A stretch of 6,180 nucleotides of DNA from Desulfobulbus sp. (GTDB lineage Bacteria > Desulfobacterota > Desulfobulbia > Desulfobulbales > Desulfobulbaceae): NCBI GenBank assembly GCA_028684915.1, contig JAQUEZ010000327.1:1-6180 (forward strand). The letters are read 5' to 3'. Under the pieces are notes generated by a model. That model made no database searches and was not told where the DNA came from. It saw only the letters and a list, made by a program, of their open reading frames with translations. Positions 1-5,714 of the stretch are shown piece after piece; position 1 is the first letter of the stretch, and each line of letters starts with the position of its first letter. The translations under genes and the position numbers were made by a program.

Positions 1-645
1 TTCTTCTTTTATATCTACAGCAAAAGCTTTCTGTTCATAAGATAACGGTGATTGCTCGATAAAAAAATCAAAATTAGGGGATGGAACAAAGCGTTTAAAA
101 GTGTCATTTTTGTGTATTATTAGTGCAGTAGGCGATTTTTCTAAGCTGCTTATCCTTCTGTAAACCGCTTCAAGAGAAGCATCACAAAGTTGAGAGAGAA
201 GGTGAATATTATGCCAGGTAATATCGCCGTTGAAATTTGCCGAGATTAACCTCCTCGGCATGAGTAGACCAGAAGCAAAGCCGTTAGCTTCCTTTTCAAT
301 TGGATCGTTGTACGGATTATAGAGTTCTTTTGCTCCGCATTCAAAAGACATCTTTTTTTGTTGCATGATGTGCATGCAAACATGCCCAATTTCGTGGGCA
401 GCTGTAAAATTTAATCGCCTTTTGTCGGTAATATTTGCGTTGACATAGATGAGCGCCCCCTTATTGTTGCCCTCCGCTTTGCCAAGTATTCCATCTGAAG
501 TAAAGATTTTTTCTTCAAGAACTAACCTGAATTGATCACAATCAATTGAGGCGGCAACTTGATTAGGCGTTATTGGTAAAGTATCAAATCCTAAATCCTC
601 TAATAGCTCTTCGGCTTCTAACGCGCCTTTTCGCTCTTCTACCAT
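1..645 (-). CDS. ImmA/IrrE-family zinc metallopeptidase (C-terminus beyond the left edge)
   Basis: The reading frame starts at 645 on the minus strand and stays open for 215 codons to the window edge, so the C-terminus is missing. Residues 80-94 contain the zinc-binding motif FTAAHEIGHVC (H84, E85, H88), and residues 115-130 contain IEKEANGFASGLLMP, the family's downstream glutamate motif (E117/E119 candidate third ligand). Together these identify the ImmA/IrrE (formerly DUF955) peptidases. Known members cleave a cognate XRE-type repressor to switch genes on, for example ImmA/ImmR of ICEBs1 and IrrE/DdrO of Deinococcus. The ATG follows the TAA of the upstream XRE gene with no gap, so the two are almost certainly co-transcribed and translationally coupled. 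The residues after about 140 look like the usual family C-terminal domain. The substrate is inferred to be the adjacent XRE protein. Confidence 0.9.
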   Translation of the reverse strand, partial: MVEERKGALEAEELLEDLGFDTLPITPNQVAASIDCDQFRLVLEEKIFTSDGILGKAEGNNKGALIYVNANITDKRRLNFTAAHEIGHVCMHIMQQKKMSFECGAKELYNPYNDPIEKEANGFASGLLMPRRLISANFNGDITWHNIHLLSQLCDASLEAVYRRISSLEKSPTALIIHKNDTFKRFVPSPNFDFFIEQSPLSYEQKAFAVDIKEE

Positions 646-1005
646 TTATTTTTCCGTGATATTTTTTAATCGTTCCGCCATGCCTTTGAGTAATTCCTGA
701 TCTTCTTGGGATAAGCTTTCAAGGATATCCCACTTTCTATAAAATTCTCGATTCCGCTCATCAGTCTCAGATACATCTTGTGGTTCTTCGCCTGTTATTT
801 GGTAAGGTTGAACCTTCAGGGCAGATGCGATTTTGCTAAGAACAACGATTGTCGGAACGCGACCATCTCCTTTTTCAATCTTACTAAGAGCAGCAGCGGT
901 AATTCCAGCTTCACCAGCCAGCTTGGATTGGTTCCATCCGAGCCCATCTCTTAAGTCTTTGATATTTTGACTTATTATTTTTGCTTGATCAGTTTTATTC
1001 GTCAT
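646..1005 (-). CDS. XRE-family helix-turn-helix regulator, probable repressor of the divergent operon
   Basis: This is a 119-aa protein. Residues about 11-70 form a Cro/CI-type HTH_3 domain, with the second and third helices in WNQSKLAGEAGITAAALSKIEKG-like sequence (residues 24-46). A charged, helical C-terminus (about 85-119) may serve for dimerisation or as the peptidase-sensitive part. I chose the ATG at 1005, not the one at 1038, because AGGAG lies 8 bases upstream and the extra 11 residues (MLIYFLTGVDI) do not resemble an HTH N-terminus and would run through the operators. The stop codon abuts the ATG of the ImmA/IrrE gene. Four dyad sites in the divergent control region, one overlapping this gene's own ribosome binding site, point to autoregulation and to control of the plus-strand operon. 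It is a family-level call; the binding site assignment is inference. Confidence 0.9.
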   Translation of the reverse strand: MTNKTDQAKIISQNIKDLRDGLGWNQSKLAGEAGITAAALSKIEKGDGRVPTIVVLSKIASALKVQPYQITGEEPQDVSETDERNREFYRKWDILESLSQEDQELLKGMAERLKNITEK

Positions 1006-1009
1006 AATG

Positions 1010-1023
1010 TCAACTCCTGTCAA
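1010..1023. promoter_or_regulatory. Operator-like dyad A (TCAAC-N4-GTCAA)
   Basis: TCAACTCCTGTCAA fits the shared pattern TYAAC-N4-GTYRA found four times in this control region. It overlaps the ribosome binding site and leader of the XRE gene, which suits autorepression. It starts 22 bp before dyad B. Binding by the neighbouring XRE protein is inferred. Confidence 0.55.
1014..1018 (-). promoter_or_regulatory. Ribosome binding site of the XRE gene, buried in an operator
   Basis: AGGAG on the minus strand, 8 bases before the ATG at 1005. It decides the start of the regulator gene. It lies inside the left-most dyad (1010-1023) and between two direct TTGACA copies spaced 10 bp apart on the minus strand. 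Confidence 0.7.
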
Positions 1024-1031
1024 AAAATAAA

Positions 1032-1045
1032 TTAACACCTGTTGA
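1032..1045. promoter_or_regulatory. Operator-like dyad B (TTAAC-N4-GTTGA)
   Basis: TTAACACCTGTTGA matches the four-site consensus. Its right half overlaps the -35 hexamer (TTGACA, 1042-1047) of the rightward promoter, so a bound repressor would occlude RNA polymerase. Confidence 0.6.
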
Positions 1046-1070
1046 CAAATTTTACCACCGGAAATATTTT
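1042..1070 (+). promoter_or_regulatory. Sigma70-type promoter driving the rightward operon
   Basis: A perfect -35 TTGACA (1042-1047) is followed by a 17-bp spacer and the -10 TATTTT (1065-1070), predicting a start near 1077 and a leader of about 53 bases before the ATG at 1130. Dyad B overlaps the -35 and dyad C covers the expected start site, the usual layout for a repressed promoter. No equally clear promoter was found for the minus-strand genes; an extended -10-like TGTTAATTT at 1037-1029 is a weak candidate. Confidence 0.6.
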
Positions 1071-1071
1071 A

Positions 1072-1085
1072 TTAACCGTTGTCAA
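1072..1085. promoter_or_regulatory. Operator-like dyad C (TTAAC-N4-GTCAA)
   Basis: TTAACCGTTGTCAA matches the consensus and sits over the predicted transcription start of the rightward promoter, immediately after its -10. It starts 40 bp after dyad B and 22 bp before dyad D. Confidence 0.6.
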
Positions 1086-1093
1086 TTCATACT

Positions 1094-1107
1094 TTAACCA
1101 CTGTTAA
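1094..1107. promoter_or_regulatory. Operator-like dyad D (TTAAC-N4-GTTAA)
   Basis: TTAACCACTGTTAA is the only copy with perfectly symmetric half sites (TTAAC/GTTAA), so it is probably the strongest. It lies in the leader of the rightward transcript, 22 bp from dyad C, two helical turns, so two dimers could bind side by side on the same face. Confidence 0.6.
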
Positions 1108-1129
1108 TAAAATTTAAAGGAAACTCACT

Positions 1130-1303
1130 ATGGCCACAAACCCACCAAAAGGCGATGGACATCGGAAAGGAGCCGTTCGCGGCCGATCACAAACTAAGAC
1201 CCCATCAGGGCATTACGTAAAACGAGATACCAGCACCGGCCGTTTCATGGATGTTAAAACTTCCGACAAGAAACCATTCAAAGGGGTAAGGAAGGAAAAA
1301 TAG
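1130..1303 (+). CDS. Small basic protein of unknown function (57 aa)
   Basis: The ATG at 1130 is preceded by AAAGGAAA at 1117-1124, a fair ribosome binding site. The 57-aa product is rich in Lys, Arg and Gly with no hydrophobic core: it begins MATNPPKGDGHRKGAVRGRSQ, continues with YVKRDTSTGRFMDVK and ends PFKGVRKEK. I believe similar short proteins with GDGHR..GAV..RSQ near the N-terminus and a PFKGVRKE-like end occur in many Gram-negative accessory regions, but I know no function. It is likely disordered and may bind nucleic acid. It is the first gene behind the operator-controlled promoter, so it should be induced with the downstream genes; a regulatory or accessory role is only a guess. 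The good ribosome binding site and purposeful composition favour a real gene despite its length. Confidence 0.7.
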   Translation: MATNPPKGDGHRKGAVRGRSQTKTPSGHYVKRDTSTGRFMDVKTSDKKPFKGVRKEK

Positions 1304-1539
1304 CTCGGTAGATCGCAAAGAGAAGGGGGGACGGAGAAGGTGTCTTGTCTACCATTGGCTCAATGTTATGCTACAGCCTGCAATCTCGTCGGCAGCCTTC
1401 AAATCACTCAACCGAAGGATTGGCGAACGGCCGATACAGAAAAGCGATTGATTTCTTGGAGCTCTGATCTGTGGCTCCATGAAATTAGTGGATCGGAATA
1501 CACTTATCCTTCAACAGCATTAAAATAGGAGCAAAGTTC
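1304..1539. other. 236-bp spacer between the small basic gene and the metallo-hydrolase gene
   Basis: No recognisable gene, terminator hairpin, tRNA or second clear promoter was seen here, so the downstream genes are most simply read from the promoter at 1042-1070. The stretch includes a purine-rich run at about 1316-1340 and an open frame of doubtful status (1340-1528). It ends with a strong ribosome binding site, AGGAG at 1527-1531, for the hydrolase gene. Confidence 0.5.
1340..1528 (+). CDS. Doubtful small ORF (62 aa, GTG start)
   Basis: An open frame of 62 codons starts at a GTG whose nearest purine-rich stretch (GGAGAAG) directly abuts it, too close for a normal ribosome binding site. 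The product, MSCLPLAQCYATACNLVGSL at the N-terminus and ending STALK, matches no family I recognise. It lies in the same frame as the 57-aa gene, separated only by that gene's TAG and 12 sense codons, so it could also be a readthrough extension or a decayed remnant. Its stop codon is embedded in the ribosome binding site of the metallo-hydrolase gene (LK-TAG-GAG), as also happens at the end of the 755-aa gene. That is the only positive sign of translation. Confidence 0.2.
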   Translation: MSCLPLAQCYATACNLVGSLQITQPKDWRTADTEKRLISWSSDLWLHEISGSEYTYPSTALK

Positions 1540-2679
1540 ATGCACAAGGTTACATTCTTTCCTCTAGGCAATGCGGATTCGTGTCGGATCAAACTGGAAA
1601 ATGGCAAGAGAGTTCTCTTCGATTACGCCAACATGAGAAATCCCGATGACGAGAATGATCTTCGCTGCGATTTACCCAAACTTCTCCGCGAAGACCTCGA
1701 CGATAGCGGCAAGGATTCATTCGAAGTAGTCGCTATTACCCACCTCGATGAAGATCATTACAAGGGTGCGAGCGATTTCTTTTGGCTAGAGCATGCGCAG
1801 AAGTACCAAGGTGAAGGAAGAATCAAGATCAAGACACTCTGGGTTCCGGCAGCGATCATCACCGAAGAAGGGGTTGATAAAGAGGAGGGAAGAATCATCA
1901 GGCGTGAAGCGCGGCATCGTTTCAAAGAGGGAAATGGAATCCGCGTTTTTTCCCGGCCCGAACGGCTTCGTAAGTGGTGCGAGGATAACAAAGTTGATTT
2001 TGAAAAGAGGAAAAGCCTCATAATCGATGCCGGTAAGCTTGCACCGGAATTCACGAAGGAAGAGGACGGAGTGGAGTTCTTCGTCCATTCTCCGTTTGCC
2101 AAACGGCTTAACGAGCGGGAAGTTGAAGATCGTAACGATGATGCATTGGTCATGCAGGCTACGTTCGTGGTTGACGGAGTGCAGAGCAAGTTGCTGTTGA
2201 TGTCGGATATAACGCACGAGGTTATCACCGATATCGTCGAGATCACGAGAGACACAAAGAAAAGATCGGACCGGCTCGAGTGGGATATTGCGAAGCTCCC
2301 TCACCACTGCAGCTACAAAGCAATCGGTCCGGAAAAAGGAGAAGACAAAACAGAGCCGGTCGAAAACGTCAAATGGCTCTACGAAGAAAAGCAGCAACAA
2401 GGCGCCTACATGGTCAGCTCCAGCAAAGTGATCCCAAGGAAAGGAACGAAGGAGGATGAGGACCCATATCCCCCTCATCGCCAGGCGGCCGCTTACTACA
2501 AGAACGTGCTCGCTCTTCCTTCCATGAAATGGCTGGTCACAATGGAGCAACCGAAGGAATCGGATCCCAAGCCAATAGAATTTGAAATCAGCCGCCTGAA
2601 AGCCAACCATGTAAAGCGGGCTGCAACAGCGGCCTCTCTTGCCACAGGAACTGTCTCGCCGAGAGCGGGGAGACGGTAA
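1540..2679 (+). CDS. ComEC/Rec2-like metallo-beta-lactamase-fold hydrolase
   Basis: This is a 379-aa protein with the MBL-fold motifs in order: GNADS near the N-terminus (10-14), FDYA with D28, THLDEDH (67-73, supplying H68, D70, D72, H73), VHSPF with H183, RNDDALVM (198-205), LLMSD (219-223, D223) and KLPHHCS (252-258, H255/H256). The HxDxDH metal motif, the N-D-x-[SA]-L-V strand, the [SG]D loop and the LPHH turn are those of the ComEC/Rec2-type MBL branch rather than true beta-lactamases. No signal peptide or membrane segment is visible, so it should be cytosolic. After about residue 355 comes a small-residue tail (AATAASLATGTVSPRAGRR) likely to be disordered. The start is well supported by AGGAG 8 bases upstream. 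It overlaps the E2-E1-JAB gene by one base, implying coupled synthesis. Substrate unknown: nucleic acid, nucleotide or a conjugated protein are all possible. Confidence 0.9.
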   Translation: MHKVTFFPLGNADSCRIKLENGKRVLFDYANMRNPDDENDLRCDLPKLLREDLDDSGKDSFEVVAITHLDEDHYKGASDFFWLEHAQKYQGEGRIKIKTLWVPAAIITEEGVDKEEGRIIRREARHRFKEGNGIRVFSRPERLRKWCEDNKVDFEKRKSLIIDAGKLAPEFTKEEDGVEFFVHSPFAKRLNEREVEDRNDDALVMQATFVVDGVQSKLLLMSDITHEVITDIVEITRDTKKRSDRLEWDIAKLPHHCSYKAIGPEKGEDKTEPVENVKWLYEEKQQQGAYMVSSSKVIPRKGTKEDEDPYPPHRQAAAYYKNVLALPSMKWLVTMEQPKESDPKPIEFEISRLKANHVKRAATAASLATGTVSPRAGRR

Positions 2680-4946
2680 TGGAAGGACGGTTCATTGGCT
2701 TGTCGGGAGTGATCGTCGAACCCTATCAGCTAAAGCTGACCAAGGCACGTCTCCTGGCGCTTGCGGTTGCCCGCAATTTGGTCGAATATGCACTCATTGT
2801 GGAGTGTCGAAGGTTAGATGGGATGGAGGTAATCATTTTTGATGCCGAGATCGAAGTGCCTCAGCTCCGTGTACACCCCATTGAGGAGATTGAGCGGATC
2901 GCAGTCATTTTTCAGGAAGCAGACGATTCATACCCGGAAGTGTTGGCTCTTCGATCCGACTTCCCACTGGTTTCACATCTTAATCTGCGGGAGAGCGAAT
3001 TTCCAAGAAGTCTCTGCCTCTACGATGAACGCTACGATGACCTGAAAGTCCGATGGACACCGCATAGGTTCATTGCCCGCATACGTGAGTGGCTTTCTTT
3101 GACGGCACAGGGCATCCTTCACCAAGACGACCAGCCCTTGGAGCCCTTGCTGCTTGCATGTTCCGGGCATGTAGTTCTCCCGCATGACCTGCTGGTATCC
3201 CAGCAGGAACAGCTTCAGGACACTCTCTATATATATGCGAAGGGGTCCGGGTCGGGAGATCTCTTCTTTACTGCTGAGTGCGAGAAACCGAGTAACAGCA
3301 ATAAAGCCATTGCCGTTACTGCAAGCGTACATCTCTGCAAGCCGCAACCACATGGTATCATACGGCAAAAGCCAAAAACTCTCTCGGAACTTACGGATTT
3401 TGTGAGCACCGGAGGAATCGACCTGATTTCAGAGCTGAGATCTCGATTGCGCAGATGGAATGAGCAACCTGAAAAGCGTGACGAGGTCTTAAATTCCAAC
3501 CTGATCATTATCCTTCTGTTGCCAAAGAGCCGGAAAGGAGATGTTCACACCCCTGAATCTCTTGAAATTCGAGTCTTTTATTGCTTCGAGAAGATTAGCA
3601 AAATTGGAGAGAAGCTGGGTGTCTGGTCGCTTTTTGGTAAAGACATAGGTACCCTCATCGGCGGCGACATGCCACAGCAAGCCGATACCATTGCCGTCGA
3701 CCTTCTCAACCATTCCTTCCATTTAAACAGAGAAATAGCTGCACACCTCAACGGATACCCAAGCTCGGTTGATGTTTCTATCTCTGCTATAGGTGTTGGT
3801 GCCCTAGGCTCACCCGTTGTGACAAATTTTTTCCGAGCCGGCTTTGGCAAATGGACGATCATCGATCATGATAGGTTGATGCCACATAACCTCGGCCGTC
3901 ACGTTTTGAACGATCATTTCGTGGGTTATGACAAATCAGCCGGAATGGCCTTCTTCCTGGACTCGATCATAAAGAGGACGGATGCTGTCAAAGCAATTCC
4001 AGCGAATGTCATGGCTCCTGGAAAGCACTCCGATGAGGTAAAGGATGCTCTTAAAACGTCCGACGTAATTCTTGATATGTCCGCGTCTGTTTCAGTAGCT
4101 CGGTTTCTCTCTCTGGATATAAACAGCTCTGCGAGGCGAGTCTCTCTCTTCATGAATCCTTCAGGGCAAGATCTTGTTCTTTTGGCTGAGGATAAGTGCC
4201 GGAAGAGCAGGCTCGATCAACTTGAGATGCAATACTACAGAGCCATAGCCATGAATGACGATCTCTCCGGTCACTTTGAAGCTGTCGAAGGACGGAGAAG
4301 ATACGGCCAATCCTGTCGGGATGTTACGAGCACTCTCCCTCAGGATTATATAGCTCTGCATTCCGCTATCGGCTCTCGGGCAACCCGTGAAGTAACGGCT
4401 GATCCTGATGCACACCTGATCATCTGGAGAGCGGATGCTCTAGGCAATGTCAGGCGGTTTGAGCTGACTCCAGCAGTCACTATCCAAGTTTGGAGAGGTG
4501 ATTGGCAGGTATGTACCGATATGCACTTGCTCCAAAAGTTGCAAGAATGCAGAGATTCAAAACTTCCCAAAGAGACCGGCGGAGTTCTCCTCGGTTCGTT
4601 CGATATGGAAAGAAAAATCGTCTATATCATCGACACGCTACCTTCACCTCTGGACAGCGAAGAATGGCCGACTCTTTACATCAGGGGAACCCGAGGCCTC
4701 AGATCTGCGGTAGATTCCATATCAGAAAAAACAGATGGCATGCTCGAGTACATTGGAGAATGGCATTCGCATCCACGTTCATGTCCACCGATTCCAAGTC
4801 AGGACGATCTTAAGGTTTTTTCTTGGCTTACTGCGTTAATGGAAAAAGAGGGCCTGCCAGCCTTGATGATGATCGGGGGTGATGAAGGCTTTGGCTGTTT
4901 CGTTGGTGAAATCCAAAGAGAGCCGGCATCAGCTCTTTTAAAATAG
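2679..4946 (+). CDS. E2-E1-JAB fusion: ubiquitin-like conjugation and deconjugation enzyme
   Basis: A 755-aa protein with three recognisable modules. Residues about 1-165 look like a prokaryotic E2 domain: FPLVSHLNL is followed by FPRSLCLYDE, with C113 the likely catalytic cysteine, then a WTPHRF..RI..WL..TAQGILH helix typical of E2 proteins fused to E1. Residues about 170-350 are an unassigned alpha/beta linker. Residues about 360-590 form the ThiF/E1 adenylation domain: nucleotide loop GVGALGS (372-378), R386, IIDHDRL with D396/D398, NLGRH with N404/R407, and DVILD (462-466); C546 in GQSCRDVT is the best candidate for the E1 thioester cysteine. Residues about 605-750 are a JAB/JAMM zinc isopeptidase: E632 (ETGGVLLGS), EWHSHPR with H696/H698, and PSQDD with S707 and D710. 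All key residues are present, so one polypeptide should activate, transfer and remove a ubiquitin-like partner. Type II CBASS splits these roles between Cap2 and Cap3. The TAATG junction supports the start. Confidence 0.9.
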   Translation: MEGRFIGLSGVIVEPYQLKLTKARLLALAVARNLVEYALIVECRRLDGMEVIIFDAEIEVPQLRVHPIEEIERIAVIFQEADDSYPEVLALRSDFPLVSHLNLRESEFPRSLCLYDERYDDLKVRWTPHRFIARIREWLSLTAQGILHQDDQPLEPLLLACSGHVVLPHDLLVSQQEQLQDTLYIYAKGSGSGDLFFTAECEKPSNSNKAIAVTASVHLCKPQPHGIIRQKPKTLSELTDFVSTGGIDLISELRSRLRRWNEQPEKRDEVLNSNLIIILLLPKSRKGDVHTPESLEIRVFYCFEKISKIGEKLGVWSLFGKDIGTLIGGDMPQQADTIAVDLLNHSFHLNREIAAHLNGYPSSVDVSISAIGVGALGSPVVTNFFRAGFGKWTIIDHDRLMPHNLGRHVLNDHFVGYDKSAGMAFFLDSIIKRTDAVKAIPANVMAPGKHSDEVKDALKTSDVILDMSASVSVARFLSLDINSSARRVSLFMNPSGQDLVLLAEDKCRKSRLDQLEMQYYRAIAMNDDLSGHFEAVEGRRRYGQSCRDVTSTLPQDYIALHSAIGSRATREVTADPDAHLIIWRADALGNVRRFELTPAVTIQVWRGDWQVCTDMHLLQKLQECRDSKLPKETGGVLLGSFDMERKIVYIIDTLPSPLDSEEWPTLYIRGTRGLRSAVDSISEKTDGMLEYIGEWHSHPRSCPPIPSQDDLKVFSWLTALMEKEGLPALMMIGGDEGFGCFVGEIQREPASALLK

Positions 4947-4961
4947 GAGTTCAATTGATCC

Positions 4962-5714
4962 ATGGGTGAAAAAGCATCTTGGCTGAGTTACCTTAACCTC
5001 AGCGATAGGTACGAACGAAAAGCGAGGTTCTTTCCTGGCATTCTGTCTATCATGGTAGCCCTGCCAGGTTTGGCGGCTTTTAGCGTGGCCTACATCGATG
5101 GCTTCAACGTCATTCTTTCGGGAGTCGGGATCGGAGCCATTCTTGGGGTCTTCATCTCTCACTTGGCCTCTGCGTTTGGCAACCGAATTCAGAAAAAATT
5201 CTGGCCCCGTTGGCCACATGATTCGCCGACTAACAAGTACCTGCATCCGGATAATAATCTTAGATCATCACAACAGAAGTCTATCTGGTATAAGGCTATA
5301 AAACACCTTACCGGCATCGATATCGAACTCGCAGTTCAGCAAAACGACAGTGGAAATCTGGAGGCGTCTATCAATGATGCCATTAGCAGATTGCGGTATC
5401 GTCTTCGTGAAACATCTTACGCGGATCGACTGAAGATTCATAATGCCGATTATGGCTTCGCGCGCAATCTGACGGGTTTGCGCTCATTATGGTTGACTCT
5501 GGCCGCCGGCAGTTCACTTGCTTGTTGGATAGCTTATTCCAGAATGGATGGAAGGATGGATCTCTGCCTATATTCTACGATCATTCTTCTAGTGGCACTT
5601 CTTCTCGCTTTCAACATCCTTCCTGCATACGTCCGAGATAAGGCTAACCATTATGCTGAAAGCCTTTTTGGCGCTATGATGGAGTTGGATGCCGATGAAC
5701 GTCGAAAAGCTTAG
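4962..5714 (+). CDS. Four-helix integral membrane protein, candidate effector
   Basis: A 250-aa protein with two membrane hairpins: TM1 about 25-45 and TM2 about 50-70, then a polar region of about 100 residues, then TM3 about 174-192 and TM4 about 200-221. Basic residues before TM1 (RYERKARF) and after TM2 and TM4 suggest that both termini and the central region are cytoplasmic. The central region carries the blocks KYLHPDNNL (92-100), SSQQKSIWYKAI (102-113) and YGFARNLTGLR (164-174). I believe similar YGF-RN-containing membrane proteins are widespread and uncharacterised. No enzyme motif is visible. The gene starts 15 bp after the fusion gene, with AGGAG (4945-4949) overlapping that gene's stop, so it belongs to the same operon. 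Membrane proteins often act as pore-forming effectors in CBASS-like systems, which is the most economical role here; it could instead be a membrane anchor or conjugation target. Confidence 0.85.
   Translation: MGEKASWLSYLNLSDRYERKARFFPGILSIMVALPGLAAFSVAYIDGFNVILSGVGIGAILGVFISHLASAFGNRIQKKFWPRWPHDSPTNKYLHPDNNLRSSQQKSIWYKAIKHLTGIDIELAVQQNDSGNLEASINDAISRLRYRLRETSYADRLKIHNADYGFARNLTGLRSLWLTLAAGSSLACWIAYSRMDGRMDLCLYSTIILLVALLLAFNILPAYVRDKANHYAESLFGAMMELDADERRKA

Noticed and set aside
1006..1038. Upstream ATG of the XRE gene at 1038
   Set aside because: It would add MLIYFLTGVDI, span two operator dyads and bypass the AGGAG in front of the ATG at 1005.
1786..2610. Long minus-strand open frame of 274 codons opposite the hydrolase gene, and a second of 165 codons at 1758-2255
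   Set aside because: Both lie fully antisense to a gene with clear MBL motifs, lack a ribosome binding site, and encode compositionally odd products with no recognisable motif.
2602..2679. Genuine ubiquitin-like domain at the end of the hydrolase
   Set aside because: The tail is too short and low in complexity for a beta-grasp fold, and there is no diglycine; only a conjugation-handle hypothesis is kept.
2973..4570. Several minus-strand and alternate plus-strand frames of 70-131 codons across the 755-aa gene
   Set aside because: They are shadows of a coding frame that carries E2, E1 and JAMM motifs end to end; none has its own start signal or domain.
4962..5714. Assignment of the membrane protein to the SLATT or SAVED-TM families
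   Set aside because: No motif of those families was recognised; the two hairpins around a central polar region and the YGF-RN block do not fit what I know of them.
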